A stretch of DNA of 64,000 bases from Bradyrhizobium algeriense (lineage in GTDB: Bacteria > Pseudomonadota > Alphaproteobacteria > Rhizobiales > Xanthobacteraceae). A model generated the notes under the pieces. That model did no database searches, was not told the origin of the DNA, and saw only the letters and a list, made by a program, of their open reading frames with translations. Location of the stretch: contig NZ_PYCN01000014.1 of assembly GCF_003062295.1 (NCBI RefSeq), positions 1 to 64,000 on the forward strand, in the 5' to 3' direction. Shown piece by piece: positions 1-8,066 of the stretch (position 1 is its first letter; each line of letters opens with the position of its first letter). The translations under genes were made by a program, and so were the position numbers.

Positions 1-81
1 ACTACGGGGACGGCCTCCACCGCGCTTGACGTCGAGCCAAAACACTGAGATCAGAAAATGCACCTGACGGCACCATCACAC

Positions 82-150
82 TGGTCGCGATCGATCGGAA
101 TGGGTGGTCACAATCCGTCGTAGCGGGTGGTCGCGATCGTCGGAATACGC
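82..150. mobile_element. Terminal repeat array of an IS21-like element (end remnant)
   Basis: Three directly adjacent 23-bp units (82-104, 105-127, 128-150), each beginning TGGTC and sharing a GCGATC/AATC plus TCGGAAT/TCGTAG core. Multiple short terminal repeats of this kind are characteristic of IS21-family ends. No istA or istB reading frame lies to the right, so the element, if present, extends left of the window. Attribution to IS21 is inference from the repeat style. Confidence 0.45.
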
Positions 151-391
151 ACTTCCCATATCTGCCGGGCCGCTACTATGAGGCGCACGCCCTCTACTTC
201 TGGCCAAGTGTTGCCCTTTTAGCCCTTGCACTATTTTTCATTTTTCATGGATTGCAGCGACTAACTCGGAAGGTGGAATAGCGCGGCGTATTCCGCATTG
301 CGCCACGCCCCTCTTAGAGGAGAGCGAGCGCAGACGAAGTGGTAGGCAAGAAACCAACCATAATGCAGAGAAGTCGTGGAATTCGCAGTGA

Positions 392-470
392 GTAGTCCGG
401 ATGAGCGAAGCGACATCCGGGACTACTCTCACATCTCCCCGGATTTCGCTGCGCTCATCCGGGCTACGCT
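392..470. repeat. REP-like palindrome, copy A
   Basis: Imperfect inverted repeat with outer arms GTAG(T/C)CCGGATGAGCG and GCTCATCCGGGCTAC around a short spacer. It lies just beyond the 3' end of the leftward gene ending at 508. Same family as copies at 1515, 6342, 8063, 10543, 11623, 15886, 17336, 23755, 28063, 33431 and 40494. Confidence 0.9.
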
Positions 471-507
471 CGCTGCACCCCCGGTTCTAGGAGGAACATC
501 GAGGTTC

Positions 508-1074
508 TTATTTGATTTCCCACGTCGTGTTGTGCGGGATGTCCATCGCGAAATAGCCGCCCGGGCCGGCTGGCGCAGGCATGGTTATGCAGGCAAATGG
601 TTCACTCCCGGTGATCCCCTTATACTTCCCGGTACCGCCGGTGATGATGTGGGTGCCACAATCCATTTTCGGCTGCGACTTATCGAGGTCGCGCGTATCG
701 AAAGTAGAGAAAACCTTGTCACCGTCGCTGTCGGCCAGCACGCAGGCGCCGTCGATGTATTTCTTGTCGCCGGACGCCACATTCAACGCTACGCAATGGG
801 CCGACATCTTGTCCAGCATCTTCTCTCCCTTCATGTTTTGGGTAGTCCCGACCGCCTCCAGCGTGGTGGCCGTACCGAGTCCTGAGATGTCAATGCTCAG
901 CAACGGCTTGAAAATGAAGTGCGTCACGTAAGGCGTAGTCCCCTTCTTTTCAATCGGCTCTCCCAGGGCAACTGCGGTAGCAATGGCTACCAGTGCCCCG
1001 GCGAGGAGCGTTGCTTTCGCAAGTGCCATCGCGGCGGCGGGTATCGCGTATTTGCTCGGGTTGATGGGCCTCAT
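508..1074 (-). CDS. Secreted hypothetical protein with GTGKYKGITG motif
   Basis: Encodes 188 residues. The start is fixed by GGGAGG six bases upstream of the ATG. Residues about 15-38 form a hydrophobic signal segment ending near ALGEP, so the product is probably periplasmic or secreted. The C-terminal half has HIITGGTGKYKGITGSEPF, a pattern seen in beta-barrel proteins of the allene-oxide-cyclase/dirigent-like type and in many unnamed rhizobial secreted proteins. No catalytic residues are recognisable. The gene stands alone: a REP-like repeat follows it and about 440 bases without a convincing gene precede it. Function unknown. Confidence 0.7.
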   Translation of the reverse strand: MRPINPSKYAIPAAAMALAKATLLAGALVAIATAVALGEPIEKKGTTPYVTHFIFKPLLSIDISGLGTATTLEAVGTTQNMKGEKMLDKMSAHCVALNVASGDKKYIDGACVLADSDGDKVFSTFDTRDLDKSQPKMDCGTHIITGGTGKYKGITGSEPFACITMPAPAGPGGYFAMDIPHNTTWEIK

Positions 1075-1514
1075 TGGTTCCTCCCGGGATCAAGCGGCGG
1101 CTCACGCCTATGCCGCGAACTGCCGCGGAGTTAGAGACGACGTGCTTGCACGTAAGACGCATATCGTTGTCCTTGCTGATGTCGAACTTCGCGCAGGCGC
1201 TGAACGCCGACGCGATCATGCTCTAACGACGCTTCGCCGCAGACGGACGAAGTATGTGGGAGATTGTGGCTCCGATCGCCGGTTCATGACGTTCTCTCGT
1301 AGAACCGGACTCAGACAGGGCCGATGAACGGTTTACACACCTGCAAGAAGGCATAACCCGCACGATCCGAGCGTGCGGCATGGTAGCATCAAGTGCGCCC
1401 GACGTCAGCCATCATGGTCTGGAAAGCACGGCACGTATCGTCAACTGGCCTGACCTATCCCGCCATGCGGGATCTGACCATGTTACCGATCCTGAATTAG
1501 GTCCGTGCAGCAAG
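1075..1514. other. Intergenic stretch, no gene seen
   Basis: Short frames here are shadows or begin inside the neighbouring gene. The segment should contain the promoter of the leftward secreted-protein gene, but no clear -35/-10 pair stands out. No RNA gene or repeat is recognised. Confidence 0.5.
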
Positions 1515-1593
1515 GAGCCCGGATGAGCGCAGCGACATCCGGGACCACTCTAACATCGCCCCCGGATATCGCTGCGCTCATCCGGGCTACGCT
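1515..1593. repeat. REP-like palindrome, copy B
   Basis: Same palindrome as copy A, running from GCCCGGATGAGCG to CTCATCCGGGCTACGC. It sits immediately left of a tctC 3'-end fragment, the same arrangement as copy C beside the intact tctC at 6480. Confidence 0.9.
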
Positions 1594-1631
1594 TGCTATT
1601 CGCTGTTCACCACTCACCATTCACTCACTTC

Positions 1632-1716
1632 GCCAGCCCGAGCGACTTCAGCGCCTTGCCGTTGTCCTCGTTGTCCGCCTTCATGAACTCCGCGAAGCCA
1701 GCCGAATCCAGATAGA
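1632..1716 (-). pseudogene. 3'-end fragment of a tctC-type gene
   Basis: These 85 bases are identical, by eye, to positions 6487-6571 at the 3' end of the intact tctC-type gene (6480-7454). They encode the last residues of a tripartite-tricarboxylate binding protein (SAGFAEFMKADNEDNG region). Homology stops abruptly at 1716, so this is a truncated remnant. The neighbouring REP-like copy is also shared, which suggests that repeat and gene end were copied together. Confidence 0.85.
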
Positions 1717-1771
1717 AGATCGTCAGCGCAACACGTTTCGTTATTGTGCCCTACTTGTCCCCAAAAGACGC

Positions 1772-2572
1772 ATGTCAAGAAAAAGCAAGAGCTTCCCACG
1801 CCTCCGCCGCTGGCGGCGCGGTGCACGGTGGGCGCGACGGAAGCTCGCGAGAGCACCGCGGGCGGCCCGGATCGTTGGCCTCGTGGCGATCCTGCTTGTG
1901 CTCGTCGCGCTGACGAACCTTGTCTATCACGTGATCCGCAAGCCGACTGAGCTGTTTGCCTTCGTTGGCGATGCGCTCGACAAGGAGCCGGCCGAGACGT
2001 GGCGGCAATACGGGCCGCTCTTCCGCGCCTATTCCACCAGTACGATCACGCCCGAATTGCTGGCCGCGCTGGCGCAGGTCGAGAGTTCAGGCAACCCGGT
2101 GGCGCGCACCTACTGGCGCTGGCGATTAAGCCTGAATCCTTTCGCGATTTACCAGCCCGCCTCCAGCGCCGTCGGCCTCTTCCAGATGACCGATGCGGCC
2201 TACACCGAGGCCGCGCGGTCCTGTGTCCGAGAGAATGCGGTCACAAGCACCGGCTGCGGGTTCACCAGCCTCACTATCCGCGCGATCCCGAGCCATGCCA
2301 TTGAGCTCGCGTCCGTGTATCTGGCTCGCAATGTCGCGGCGGTTCTCGCCCGCGTCCCCGATGTGCCGGCAAGCCTGCAGCAGAAGCAGGATCTCGCCGC
2401 GTTTATCCATCTTTGCGGCGGCGGTCCCGCCACAGCCTTCGCGCGCCGCAACTTTCAAATGATGCCCGGCGAGCGGTGCGGCGATCATCTCGTCACAGCC
2501 TATATCGTCAGGGTCAATGCGATGAAGCGGCAGTTCAAGCGCCTGGCGGCCGATGGCGGGTTCCAGAATTAA
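1772..2572 (+). CDS. Membrane-anchored lytic transglycosylase (SLT domain)
   Basis: Encodes 266 residues. It would cleave peptidoglycan glycan strands in the periplasm. An Arg/Lys-rich N-terminus (residues 1-35) precedes one membrane helix (about 36-56, IVGLVAILLVLVALTNLVYH), giving an N-in signal anchor. The SLT fold follows: ALAQVESSGNP carries the expected catalytic Glu, then SAVGLFQMTDAAY, and a C-terminal FIHLCGGGPAT segment. The frame stays open upstream to 1505, but that part reads through a REP-like repeat and a tctC fragment and is unlikely to be translated; the ATG at 1772 places the basic region before the helix. Substrate specificity is not known. Confidence 0.8.
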   Translation: MSRKSKSFPRLRRWRRGARWARRKLARAPRAARIVGLVAILLVLVALTNLVYHVIRKPTELFAFVGDALDKEPAETWRQYGPLFRAYSTSTITPELLAALAQVESSGNPVARTYWRWRLSLNPFAIYQPASSAVGLFQMTDAAYTEAARSCVRENAVTSTGCGFTSLTIRAIPSHAIELASVYLARNVAAVLARVPDVPASLQQKQDLAAFIHLCGGGPATAFARRNFQMMPGERCGDHLVTAYIVRVNAMKRQFKRLAADGGFQN

Positions 2573-2735
2573 CCTGCAGAGCGCACATCAAGCTTAACGC
2601 GCGAGTTTGGTTGCTACACGACGCAAGCCGAATAGATTCCGATTGCCGGACGATTTCCCCAAGTCATCCGGGTCCACGCCAGCGAAGCCGCCAGGCGAAT
2701 TGCCCTCTGCCTGGCGGCTTAGTTTGCGGCTCTCG

Positions 2736-2805
2736 GCGGGTGTAGCTCAATGATGGAGCGTTGGCTTCCAAGCCAAAGAGGCCGGTTCGATTTCGCGCTT
2801 CCCGC
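2736..2805 (+). pseudogene. Degenerate tRNA-Gly(TCC)
   Basis: Starts GCGGGTGTAGCTCAATG like a normal tRNA-Gly(TCC), and the anticodon arm TTGGC-TTCCAA-GCCAA is recognisable. The anticodon loop has six bases instead of seven (a C is missing), the D-loop shows ATGATGG where ATGGTAG is usual, and the T-stem and 3' acceptor strand (TTCGCGCTTCCCGC) no longer pair fully. I read it as a tRNA remnant, possibly an old integration target for the mosaic to its right. Confidence 0.6.
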
Positions 2806-2860
2806 ACCTCATCCCCGAATGCGTTCAATGCGATTTATTCAGTGGGAGATGCCTATGCCT

Positions 2861-3004
2861 ATGTCGCGCAAGCCCATTAGCGAAGTCGTTCTAGAGATCA
2901 CTGACATCACCTCTCGACCGGTCATGGCAGAGAAACAACAAGCCGACAGCTACGCCCTCAAAGTAAAGGCAGCGATGACACGACTGAGCGAGAGCAAACG
3001 CTAG
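2861..3004 (+). CDS. Small hypothetical protein
   Basis: Encodes 47 residues (MSRKPISEVVLEI...), soluble, rich in Ser, Lys and Glu. GGAG lies about ten bases before this ATG; two further in-frame ATGs at 2849 and 2855 are possible starts. No family is recognised. It lies between a degenerate tRNA and a tctC fragment, so it may not be functional. Confidence 0.3.
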   Translation: MSRKPISEVVLEITDITSRPVMAEKQQADSYALKVKAAMTRLSESKR

Positions 3005-3372
3005 CCCGCAAGGACGATTAGCCGAAGGCATAATCCGCCGTTCTGCGCGAACCGAGTCAGCGGGTTACGCTTGGCTAACCCGCCCTGCTCGCTATCCACT
3101 CACCTCATTCACTTACTTCGCCAGCCAAGCGACTTCAGCGCCTTGCCGTTATCCTCGTTGTCCGCCTTCATGAACTCCGAAAACTTCGCCGAATCCAGAT
3201 AGATCATGTCGAAGCCGCGCCTGTTCATGAACTCCTTGAACTCCGCGCTGTCCCAGACCTTCTTGATCGCGGTTTCGTACTGCGAGGCAATTTCCTTCGC
3301 CATTACGGGAACAGTGCGCTTAACTCCTAAGCAAAGCTGAATGCACTCGTAATGCTCGTCGCCGCGACCAGC

Positions 3373-3822
3373 CTATGTGCGACGAATGACGTGAGCGCGT
3401 TTCAGCTTGAGGTTTTCAATGATGTCTCGTTTGACAAGCGCAAACCAGTTCTTCGGGAGAGCGCCTATGATGCAACTGTCTCGCGCGCTTGGAAGCTTCG
3501 ACAGCCATTCGGCTGGTCTGAGGTCGGGGCCGGCCCAGGTGAACTCGTTCAACTGATCGGTGTAAATCCAGGACGGGTCCTCGTCCAAGCCGAGGTGTCG
3601 CTTCAACTTCCTGGGAACCTCGATCGCCTTTTCGGAAGCGTCAGGCGGTTTGTGCGACATGCCGACGGCATATGCGAGCGTCACCGACGCAATGATCTTC
3701 TTCGCGAAGATCAGCGCTACCGGATAGGCTTTTGCGCCATCTTCGCGCGTGTTTTCCTGGGAAAGCCAGAGATACTCATAGGCGACGAGGTTGCCGATCG
3801 GCGGTTCGTCCGGGATATGCAT
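3373..3822 (-). CDS. PemK/MazF-like toxin
   Basis: Encodes 149 residues. The pattern IGNLVAYEYLWLSQE...KAYPVALIFA near the N-terminus, then VPRKLKRHLGLDEDPSWI and ELNEFTWAGPDLRP, matches the rhizobial PemK-like growth inhibitor group (MazF superfamily endoribonucleases) as I know it. It lies 17 bases downstream of the Phd-type antitoxin gene in the same direction, the usual antitoxin-first order. The extended C-terminus (to residue 149) is longer than classic MazF. The family call rests on motif memory; ribonuclease activity is inferred. Confidence 0.65.
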   Translation of the reverse strand: MHIPDEPPIGNLVAYEYLWLSQENTREDGAKAYPVALIFAKKIIASVTLAYAVGMSHKPPDASEKAIEVPRKLKRHLGLDEDPSWIYTDQLNEFTWAGPDLRPAEWLSKLPSARDSCIIGALPKNWFALVKRDIIENLKLKRAHVIRRT

Positions 3823-3839
3823 GCCTCGGCCTGACGGAC

Positions 3840-4124
3840 CTAGCGCGACGGCGAAGGAGCGTCTTCGATGTCCGGAAGGTCCTCAAGGTCGTAGGGGGCA
3901 TCGGTCTGGACCTCAGCTTGTTCGATCAACGCGACGTCGCCATCGCTCAGCGCCTCGATGGGGATGGCTCGCCGGTAGGATGACATCATGTCCTTGAATA
4001 GCCTCTCCGACACCAGGTAGGACGAGCTGCGACCAGCATGGGTGACCTCAACCGGCTCCTGGATTGCCTTTTCCTCATACTCGCTGAAATTCCTTTGAAC
4101 TTCAGACGCTGGCACCGAAATCAT
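3840..4124 (-). CDS. Phd/YefM-family antitoxin
   Basis: Encodes 94 residues. The N-terminal MISVPASEVQRNFSEYEEKA followed by PVEVTHAGRSSSYLVS is the standard Phd/YefM DNA-binding fold (strand, helix, then the 'V.I...GR....L' segment). The acidic C-terminal tail (about 60-94, rich in Asp, Glu and Pro) would be the toxin-neutralising part. It precedes a PemK-like toxin gene by 17 bases, so the two should form one autoregulated unit. Pairing of Phd with a PemK-like toxin is less usual than Phd/Doc or MazE/MazF. Confidence 0.8.
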   Translation of the reverse strand: MISVPASEVQRNFSEYEEKAIQEPVEVTHAGRSSSYLVSERLFKDMMSSYRRAIPIEALSDGDVALIEQAEVQTDAPYDLEDLPDIEDAPSPSR

Positions 4125-4424
4125 GACTGCGTCTCCACGCTAACGATGTCTCTAACATAGGCTACGAAGCCGCCAACCGGAACCCTCGGCCACACACCCC
4201 TGCGCCACTTTGTGACCTGTCGCCGCCTCGGTGGTCGGCACATCCGGGAAGTTCGGCGCGCTGTTGGGTGAGAAGAACGGATACGCCCCGCCTTGATCAG
4301 CAGTATCGACGACAACGAAGGTTCTCCCCGGATAGCGACAGCGCCTATCGAAAATTCTTATTGAACATTGTTCATTTTTGGGTTACTCAACTTGAGCGAC
4401 GCTCAATAATTCGAGAAGCCGACA

Positions 4425-5270
4425 ATGCAACCCGCCCCCGGTATGGAAGTCTCGATCGGCCGGGGCCACCCCATGGCCCCATGGATCAAGCACGCTCCGA
4501 CGATCATCACCGTCGGCATGATCGTGATCCTGGCGCTGCACGGACGCATTGCGCAGCCGGCGCATTACAACGAATTCGCCGACCAGTCGGCCGCCTTCGG
4601 CATCCCCCACGCAGCCGATGTGTTTTCCAACGCGGGGTTCGCTCTGGTTGCGATCTGGGGCTGGCTGACATTGCGGCCCCGGCGCGCCAGCGAGCATTTG
4701 CGCGCCGGATGGCCCGGCTACAGGCTGTTCCTGATCGGACTGTTCCTGACCGCTTTCGGGTCCGCGTTCTATCATCTCGCCCCCGACAATATCCGCCTGA
4801 TCTGGGACAGGCTGCCGATCGCGCTGGTTTGCGCCGGCCTGCTCGCCGGCGTCCGCGGAGACATTTTTGGCGGATCCAGGACCGGGTTCGACGCAATCGT
4901 TCTCGGCCTCTACGCCGTCGCCAGCGTCGCATGGTGGGCTATCACCGACAGGAACGGCGCGGATGACCTGCGACCGTATCTCCTGTTGCAAGGGCTTGCT
5001 CTCATCCTCATCCCGCTATGGCAAGCGATCCATCGCGCCCCGCGCACCGATCGCATCGCCTTCGCCACGGCGATGGTGCTGTACATCCTGGCCAAGTTGG
5101 CCGAGGTGCTCGACCACGAGATCGCGAACGCTTTCGGTTTCGTCAGCGGACACACCTTGAAACATCTGATCGCGACGGCAGCCACGGCCGCCGTTGTCTG
5201 GGGATTGAACCGACGATTTTCGCATGACGGTCACGCTGCGCATCGGGCGGATCCATCGAATCTGCTATAA
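4425..5270 (+). CDS. Alkaline ceramidase-like membrane protein (CREST superfamily)
   Basis: Encodes 281 residues, polytopic, with about seven hydrophobic segments. The motif GIPHAADVFSNAGFAL, then GSAFYHLAPDN and the C-terminal GHTLKHLIA, supply Ser/His/Asp residues in the positions expected for the CREST metallo-hydrolase superfamily that includes alkaline ceramidases. The bacterial substrate is unknown; amide hydrolysis of a lipid in the inner membrane is the family-based expectation. An ATG at 4473 is an alternative start close to the first helix. A small DUF3096 gene follows seven bases later. Confidence 0.75.
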   Translation: MQPAPGMEVSIGRGHPMAPWIKHAPTIITVGMIVILALHGRIAQPAHYNEFADQSAAFGIPHAADVFSNAGFALVAIWGWLTLRPRRASEHLRAGWPGYRLFLIGLFLTAFGSAFYHLAPDNIRLIWDRLPIALVCAGLLAGVRGDIFGGSRTGFDAIVLGLYAVASVAWWAITDRNGADDLRPYLLLQGLALILIPLWQAIHRAPRTDRIAFATAMVLYILAKLAEVLDHEIANAFGFVSGHTLKHLIATAATAAVVWGLNRRFSHDGHAAHRADPSNLL

Positions 5271-5277
5271 GCGGCGA

Positions 5278-5436
5278 ATGCATCCCGATGCAGCCAGCCC
5301 CCTCCTGCCACTCGTCACCTTGGCCGCGGGCGTGTTTCTGCTGATCGCGCCCCGCATCGTCAGCGTTGCGGTGGCGCTCTATCTGATCGTCACCGGCCTT
5401 CTCGGCCTGAACGCGATCTACCACTTCTTCAGATAG
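5278..5436 (+). CDS. DUF3096 small membrane protein
   Basis: Encodes 52 residues with two hydrophobic helices (about 9-25 and 27-46) separated by the Pro-Arg turn of LIAPRIVSVAVALYLIVTG. Length and layout match DUF3096, a family of two-helix membrane peptides of unknown function. It starts seven bases after the ceramidase-like gene and is probably cotranscribed. The upstream in-frame ATG at 5224 would overlap the ceramidase gene and is less likely. Confidence 0.75.
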   Translation: MHPDAASPLLPLVTLAAGVFLLIAPRIVSVAVALYLIVTGLLGLNAIYHFFR

Positions 5437-5482
5437 GTCCGGAAAGCGCGGGACCGCTGCCCCGCGCTTCGCGCTGCTGTCG

Positions 5483-6151
5483 TTAGCCGTGCGGGGATGG
5501 CGTGGTCGCCGGAGCACTCAGGACTGCGCCTCCGACCGAAACGGGTCCGACAAAGTTCGGCTGCCGGGCCATCTTGTTGCGCATGACCCGGGACAGCCGG
5601 TGGCGCGCGCGCTTTGTTGGAATGGACGAAGTGACATCCGAGGTCATTGCATTTTTCAACGAGTCGACCTTCGCGATCAGCGTGGAGAGCTGAGCCGACA
5701 TCTTCTTCACGTCTTCATGTTCATCCGTGATCTGCGCGGATATTTTCTTCACGACGACCTGCTCGTCTGCGACGCTCTGTCTTAGCGAAGCAAGCGCAAT
5801 CGAATCCTGCTGAAGACGGGCTGCGTTTTGCTGCAACAGCGAGCTATTCTCCTGCAGGGCGGCAGCGTGTTGCTGCTGGGCCGACGGAACATCCTTTGAT
5901 GCCGGGCCGGCCAAATCGGCCATCAGATCGGAAATTTTCTGGTGCGGAATCAGCTCCGCCAACATGCTGACATTCGGCAGGGCAAAATCGGCAGGCGTCA
6001 TGGTGTAGACGGCCGCCGCACTGTTTATTCCAAGCGCGATCACCGACAGCGCCAGGATCGATTTCCGGCTCGATGGCTTGGTCGGCGCCGGGGCTGCCGC
6101 CGTGGATGCGGGTTGCTTGCTTTGGCTCTGCTCTTCCGATGTCTTGGTCAC
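5483..6151 (-). CDS. Membrane-anchored coiled-coil protein, hypothetical
   Basis: Encodes 222 residues from a GTG start preceded by GAGG; the frame opens 15 bases earlier at a TTG. A Ser/Pro/Ala-rich N-terminus leads into one hydrophobic helix (about 35-55). A Gln/Ser-rich heptad-like region follows (about 95-180: QQQHAAALQENSSLLQQ, then KKISAQITDEHEDVKKMSAQL), predicted as coiled coil, and then a basic, Pro-rich tail. This is a common layout among unnamed Bradyrhizobium proteins. No enzymatic motif is visible. It runs convergent to the DUF3096 gene. Confidence 0.65.
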   Translation of the reverse strand: MTKTSEEQSQSKQPASTAAAPAPTKPSSRKSILALSVIALGINSAAAVYTMTPADFALPNVSMLAELIPHQKISDLMADLAGPASKDVPSAQQQHAAALQENSSLLQQNAARLQQDSIALASLRQSVADEQVVVKKISAQITDEHEDVKKMSAQLSTLIAKVDSLKNAMTSDVTSSIPTKRARHRLSRVMRNKMARQPNFVGPVSVGGAVLSAPATTPSPHG

Positions 6152-6341
6152 GTGCAATAACCTCAAAAAGAAGCCGTCGCCGGATCGTCCTCGCGACGGC
6201 TCCTTTTACGCGGCACTCAACTAGAACTGCCTCGGACTTTAGACTGATCAGATTAATTCGGCGTTAGCGCTCAGTCGCGCAGGCGCTTGATGACGTCGAT
6301 CCGTGCTTGCCGCACGTCGAGATCGCACGAAGCGACAGCAA

Positions 6342-6420
6342 GTAGCCCGGATGAGCGGAGCGACGTCCAGGACAACTCTAGTACCGCCCCGGATTTCGCT
6401 GCGCTCCATCCGGGCTACGC
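6342..6420. repeat. REP-like palindrome, copy C
   Basis: GTAGCCCGGATGAGCGG at the left arm and GCTCCATCCGGGCTACGC at the right. It lies 60 bases beyond the stop codon of the tctC-type gene. Confidence 0.9.
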
Positions 6421-6479
6421 TCGCTCGCTACTTTGCATGGGGTTGTTTTCGCGATTTTTTGTCTGAGCCCTGCGGTTCA

Positions 6480-7454
6480 TCACTTTGCCAGCCCGAGCGA
6501 CTTCAGCGCCTTGCCGTTGTCCTCGTTGTCCGCCTTCATGAACTCCGCGAAGCCAGCCGAATCCAGATAGATCATGTCGAAGCCGCGCCGGTTCATGAAC
6601 TCCTTGAACTCCGCGCTGTCCCAGATCTTCTTGATCGCGGTCTCGTACTGCGTGGCAATCTCCTTCGGCAGGCCCTTGGGCGCCGCAAAGCCGCGCCACA
6701 CACCTTTGTGCCACTTGTGACCCGTCGCCTCCTCGGTGGTCGGCACATCAGGGAAGTTCGGCGCGCGGTTGGGTGAGAAGAACACGAGGCTGCGGATGCG
6801 CCCCGCCTTGATCAGCGCCTCGGCCTCCGGCATCGAGCACGCGGCGAAGTCGATGCCGCCGGCCGCGAGATCGGTCAGCGCGGTCGCAGCGCCCGTAGAC
6901 GGCACCCAACGGATCGAGCCGGGCGAAACGCCGTCGGCCTGCATCAGGCCGGCGAGCGCGACATGCCAGCTTCCGCCCTGCCCCGTGCCTGAGGCCACCA
7001 CCTTGTTCGGGTTCGCCTTGATATGCGCGAACAGCTCCTTGACGGACTTGTAGGGCGAGTCCGCCTTGACGTGGATCGCGGCGGGGTCCTGGTTGACCAG
7101 CGCGATCGGCGTATACTTCTCCCAGGTGAGATCGGTGAGCCCCACCCAGTGCATCAGGTTGATCTCGAGCGTGATGAGACCGAACGTGTATCCGTCCGGC
7201 GCGGCGGTGGCGATCGCCTGGTGGCCGACCACGCCCGACCCGCCCGTGCGGTTGACGACGTTCACCGGCTGCTTGAGATCGCGTTCCAGCATGTGGGCGA
7301 TCTGGCGCGCGACCGCGTCGGTGCCGCCGCCGGCGGCCCACGGCACGATCAGCGTGATCGGCCGCTCCGGGAAGGCCCCTTGCGCGTTTCCGGCGCCGAG
7401 CAGGCTTGCGGCCGCAAACGCTGCAAGCGCAAAGTTTCTGACATGGCGAAACAT
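6480..7454 (-). CDS. Tripartite tricarboxylate transporter substrate-binding protein (TctC/Bug family)
   Basis: Encodes 324 residues. The ATG at 7454 has GGGGAGG eight bases upstream. A signal peptide (about 1-26, ending GAGNAQGA) exports it to the periplasm, and FPERPITLIVPWAAGGGTDA is the family's N-terminal strand-loop signature. It would deliver a carboxylate to a TctAB membrane pair, but no tctA or tctB gene is nearby, as is common for Bug-type orphans. Its 3' part is the source or sibling of the fragments at 1632-1716 and 3119-4301. The ligand cannot be predicted. Confidence 0.9.
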   Translation of the reverse strand: MFRHVRNFALAAFAAASLLGAGNAQGAFPERPITLIVPWAAGGGTDAVARQIAHMLERDLKQPVNVVNRTGGSGVVGHQAIATAAPDGYTFGLITLEINLMHWVGLTDLTWEKYTPIALVNQDPAAIHVKADSPYKSVKELFAHIKANPNKVVASGTGQGGSWHVALAGLMQADGVSPGSIRWVPSTGAATALTDLAAGGIDFAACSMPEAEALIKAGRIRSLVFFSPNRAPNFPDVPTTEEATGHKWHKGVWRGFAAPKGLPKEIATQYETAIKKIWDSAEFKEFMNRRGFDMIYLDSAGFAEFMKADNEDNGKALKSLGLAK

Positions 7455-7715
7455 TCGCAAATCCTCCCCTTTTGTTTTTGATGCGCCAGGTGAGACACCG
7501 CGACGCCGCGCTTATGCGCTGTCAGCCATTCGGGCGGCGGAGCGCTGACATGTCAAGGGGAAGCGCCGACGCGTTGGCGCAACGGAAATTACGGTGACAC
7601 TCAATTCCGGAAAGCCGGTAGCAAAGCCGCATGGTGCCCAACAGTCCCCTTTTCGCTTGATTTGCCCGGGCATGACCCTACGGTGCGGTCCGCCAAGAGG
7701 GGAACGAGATCGATT

Positions 7716-8066
7716 ATGGACGATGCAATGAAATGCCCGGCATGCAATTCCGAGCATGCCTATCAGGATCGCGGCCTGTGGGTTTGCCCGGAATGCGCGC
7801 ATGAATGGAGCGCCGAGGCGGCGGCAGCCGTGGAAGCCTCGCCCGAGCCGGGCGTCCGCGATATCAACGGCAACCTGCTGGTCGATGGCGACAGCGTCAT
7901 CGTCATCAAGGATCTCAAGGTCAAGGGATCGTCATCGGTCGTCAAAGGCGGAACCAAGGTCAGGAACATCCGCCTGACCGAGGCGACCGATGGCCACAAC
8001 ATCGCCTGCAAGATCGACGGCATCGGCGCGATGAATCTGAAATCGGAGTTCGTGAAGAAGGCGTAG
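7716..8066 (+). CDS. yjdM: PhnA/YjdM-family zinc-ribbon protein
   Basis: Encodes 116 residues. An N-terminal zinc ribbon (CPACNSEHAYQDRGLWVCPEC, two CxxC pairs) precedes the conserved C-terminal domain VRDINGNLLVDGDSV...DLKVKGSS...KGGTKVRNIRL. Older annotations call this family an alkylphosphonate utilisation protein, but a role in phosphonate use is not established. The stop codon TAG lies inside the adjoining REP-like repeat. Upstream in-frame codons from 7662 could extend it by 18 residues, but homologues start at the zinc ribbon. Confidence 0.85.
   Translation: MDDAMKCPACNSEHAYQDRGLWVCPECAHEWSAEAAAAVEASPEPGVRDINGNLLVDGDSVIVIKDLKVKGSSSVVKGGTKVRNIRLTEATDGHNIACKIDGIGAMNLKSEFVKKA

Larger units (their letters stand above)
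3119..4301 (-). pseudogene. tctC-type pseudogene interrupted by a toxin-antitoxin pair
   Basis: Two blocks resemble the intact tctC at 6480-7454. Block 3119-3301 matches about 6486-6666 (C-terminus, KEIASQYETAIKKVWDSAEF). Block 4189-4301 matches about 6703-6815 (the LIKAGRIRS and VPTTEEATGHK region) with a short internal deletion and frameshift. In the intact gene these blocks are only about 35 bases apart; here about 890 bases carrying a Phd/PemK-like pair lie between them. The upstream two thirds of the gene is absent. The simplest reading is insertion of the toxin-antitoxin module into a tctC copy that was already, or later became, truncated. Confidence 0.8.

Noticed and set aside
1505..1771. 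89-codon extension of the lytic transglycosylase
   Set aside because: It is encoded by a REP-like palindrome and a tctC fragment read in the wrong orientation.
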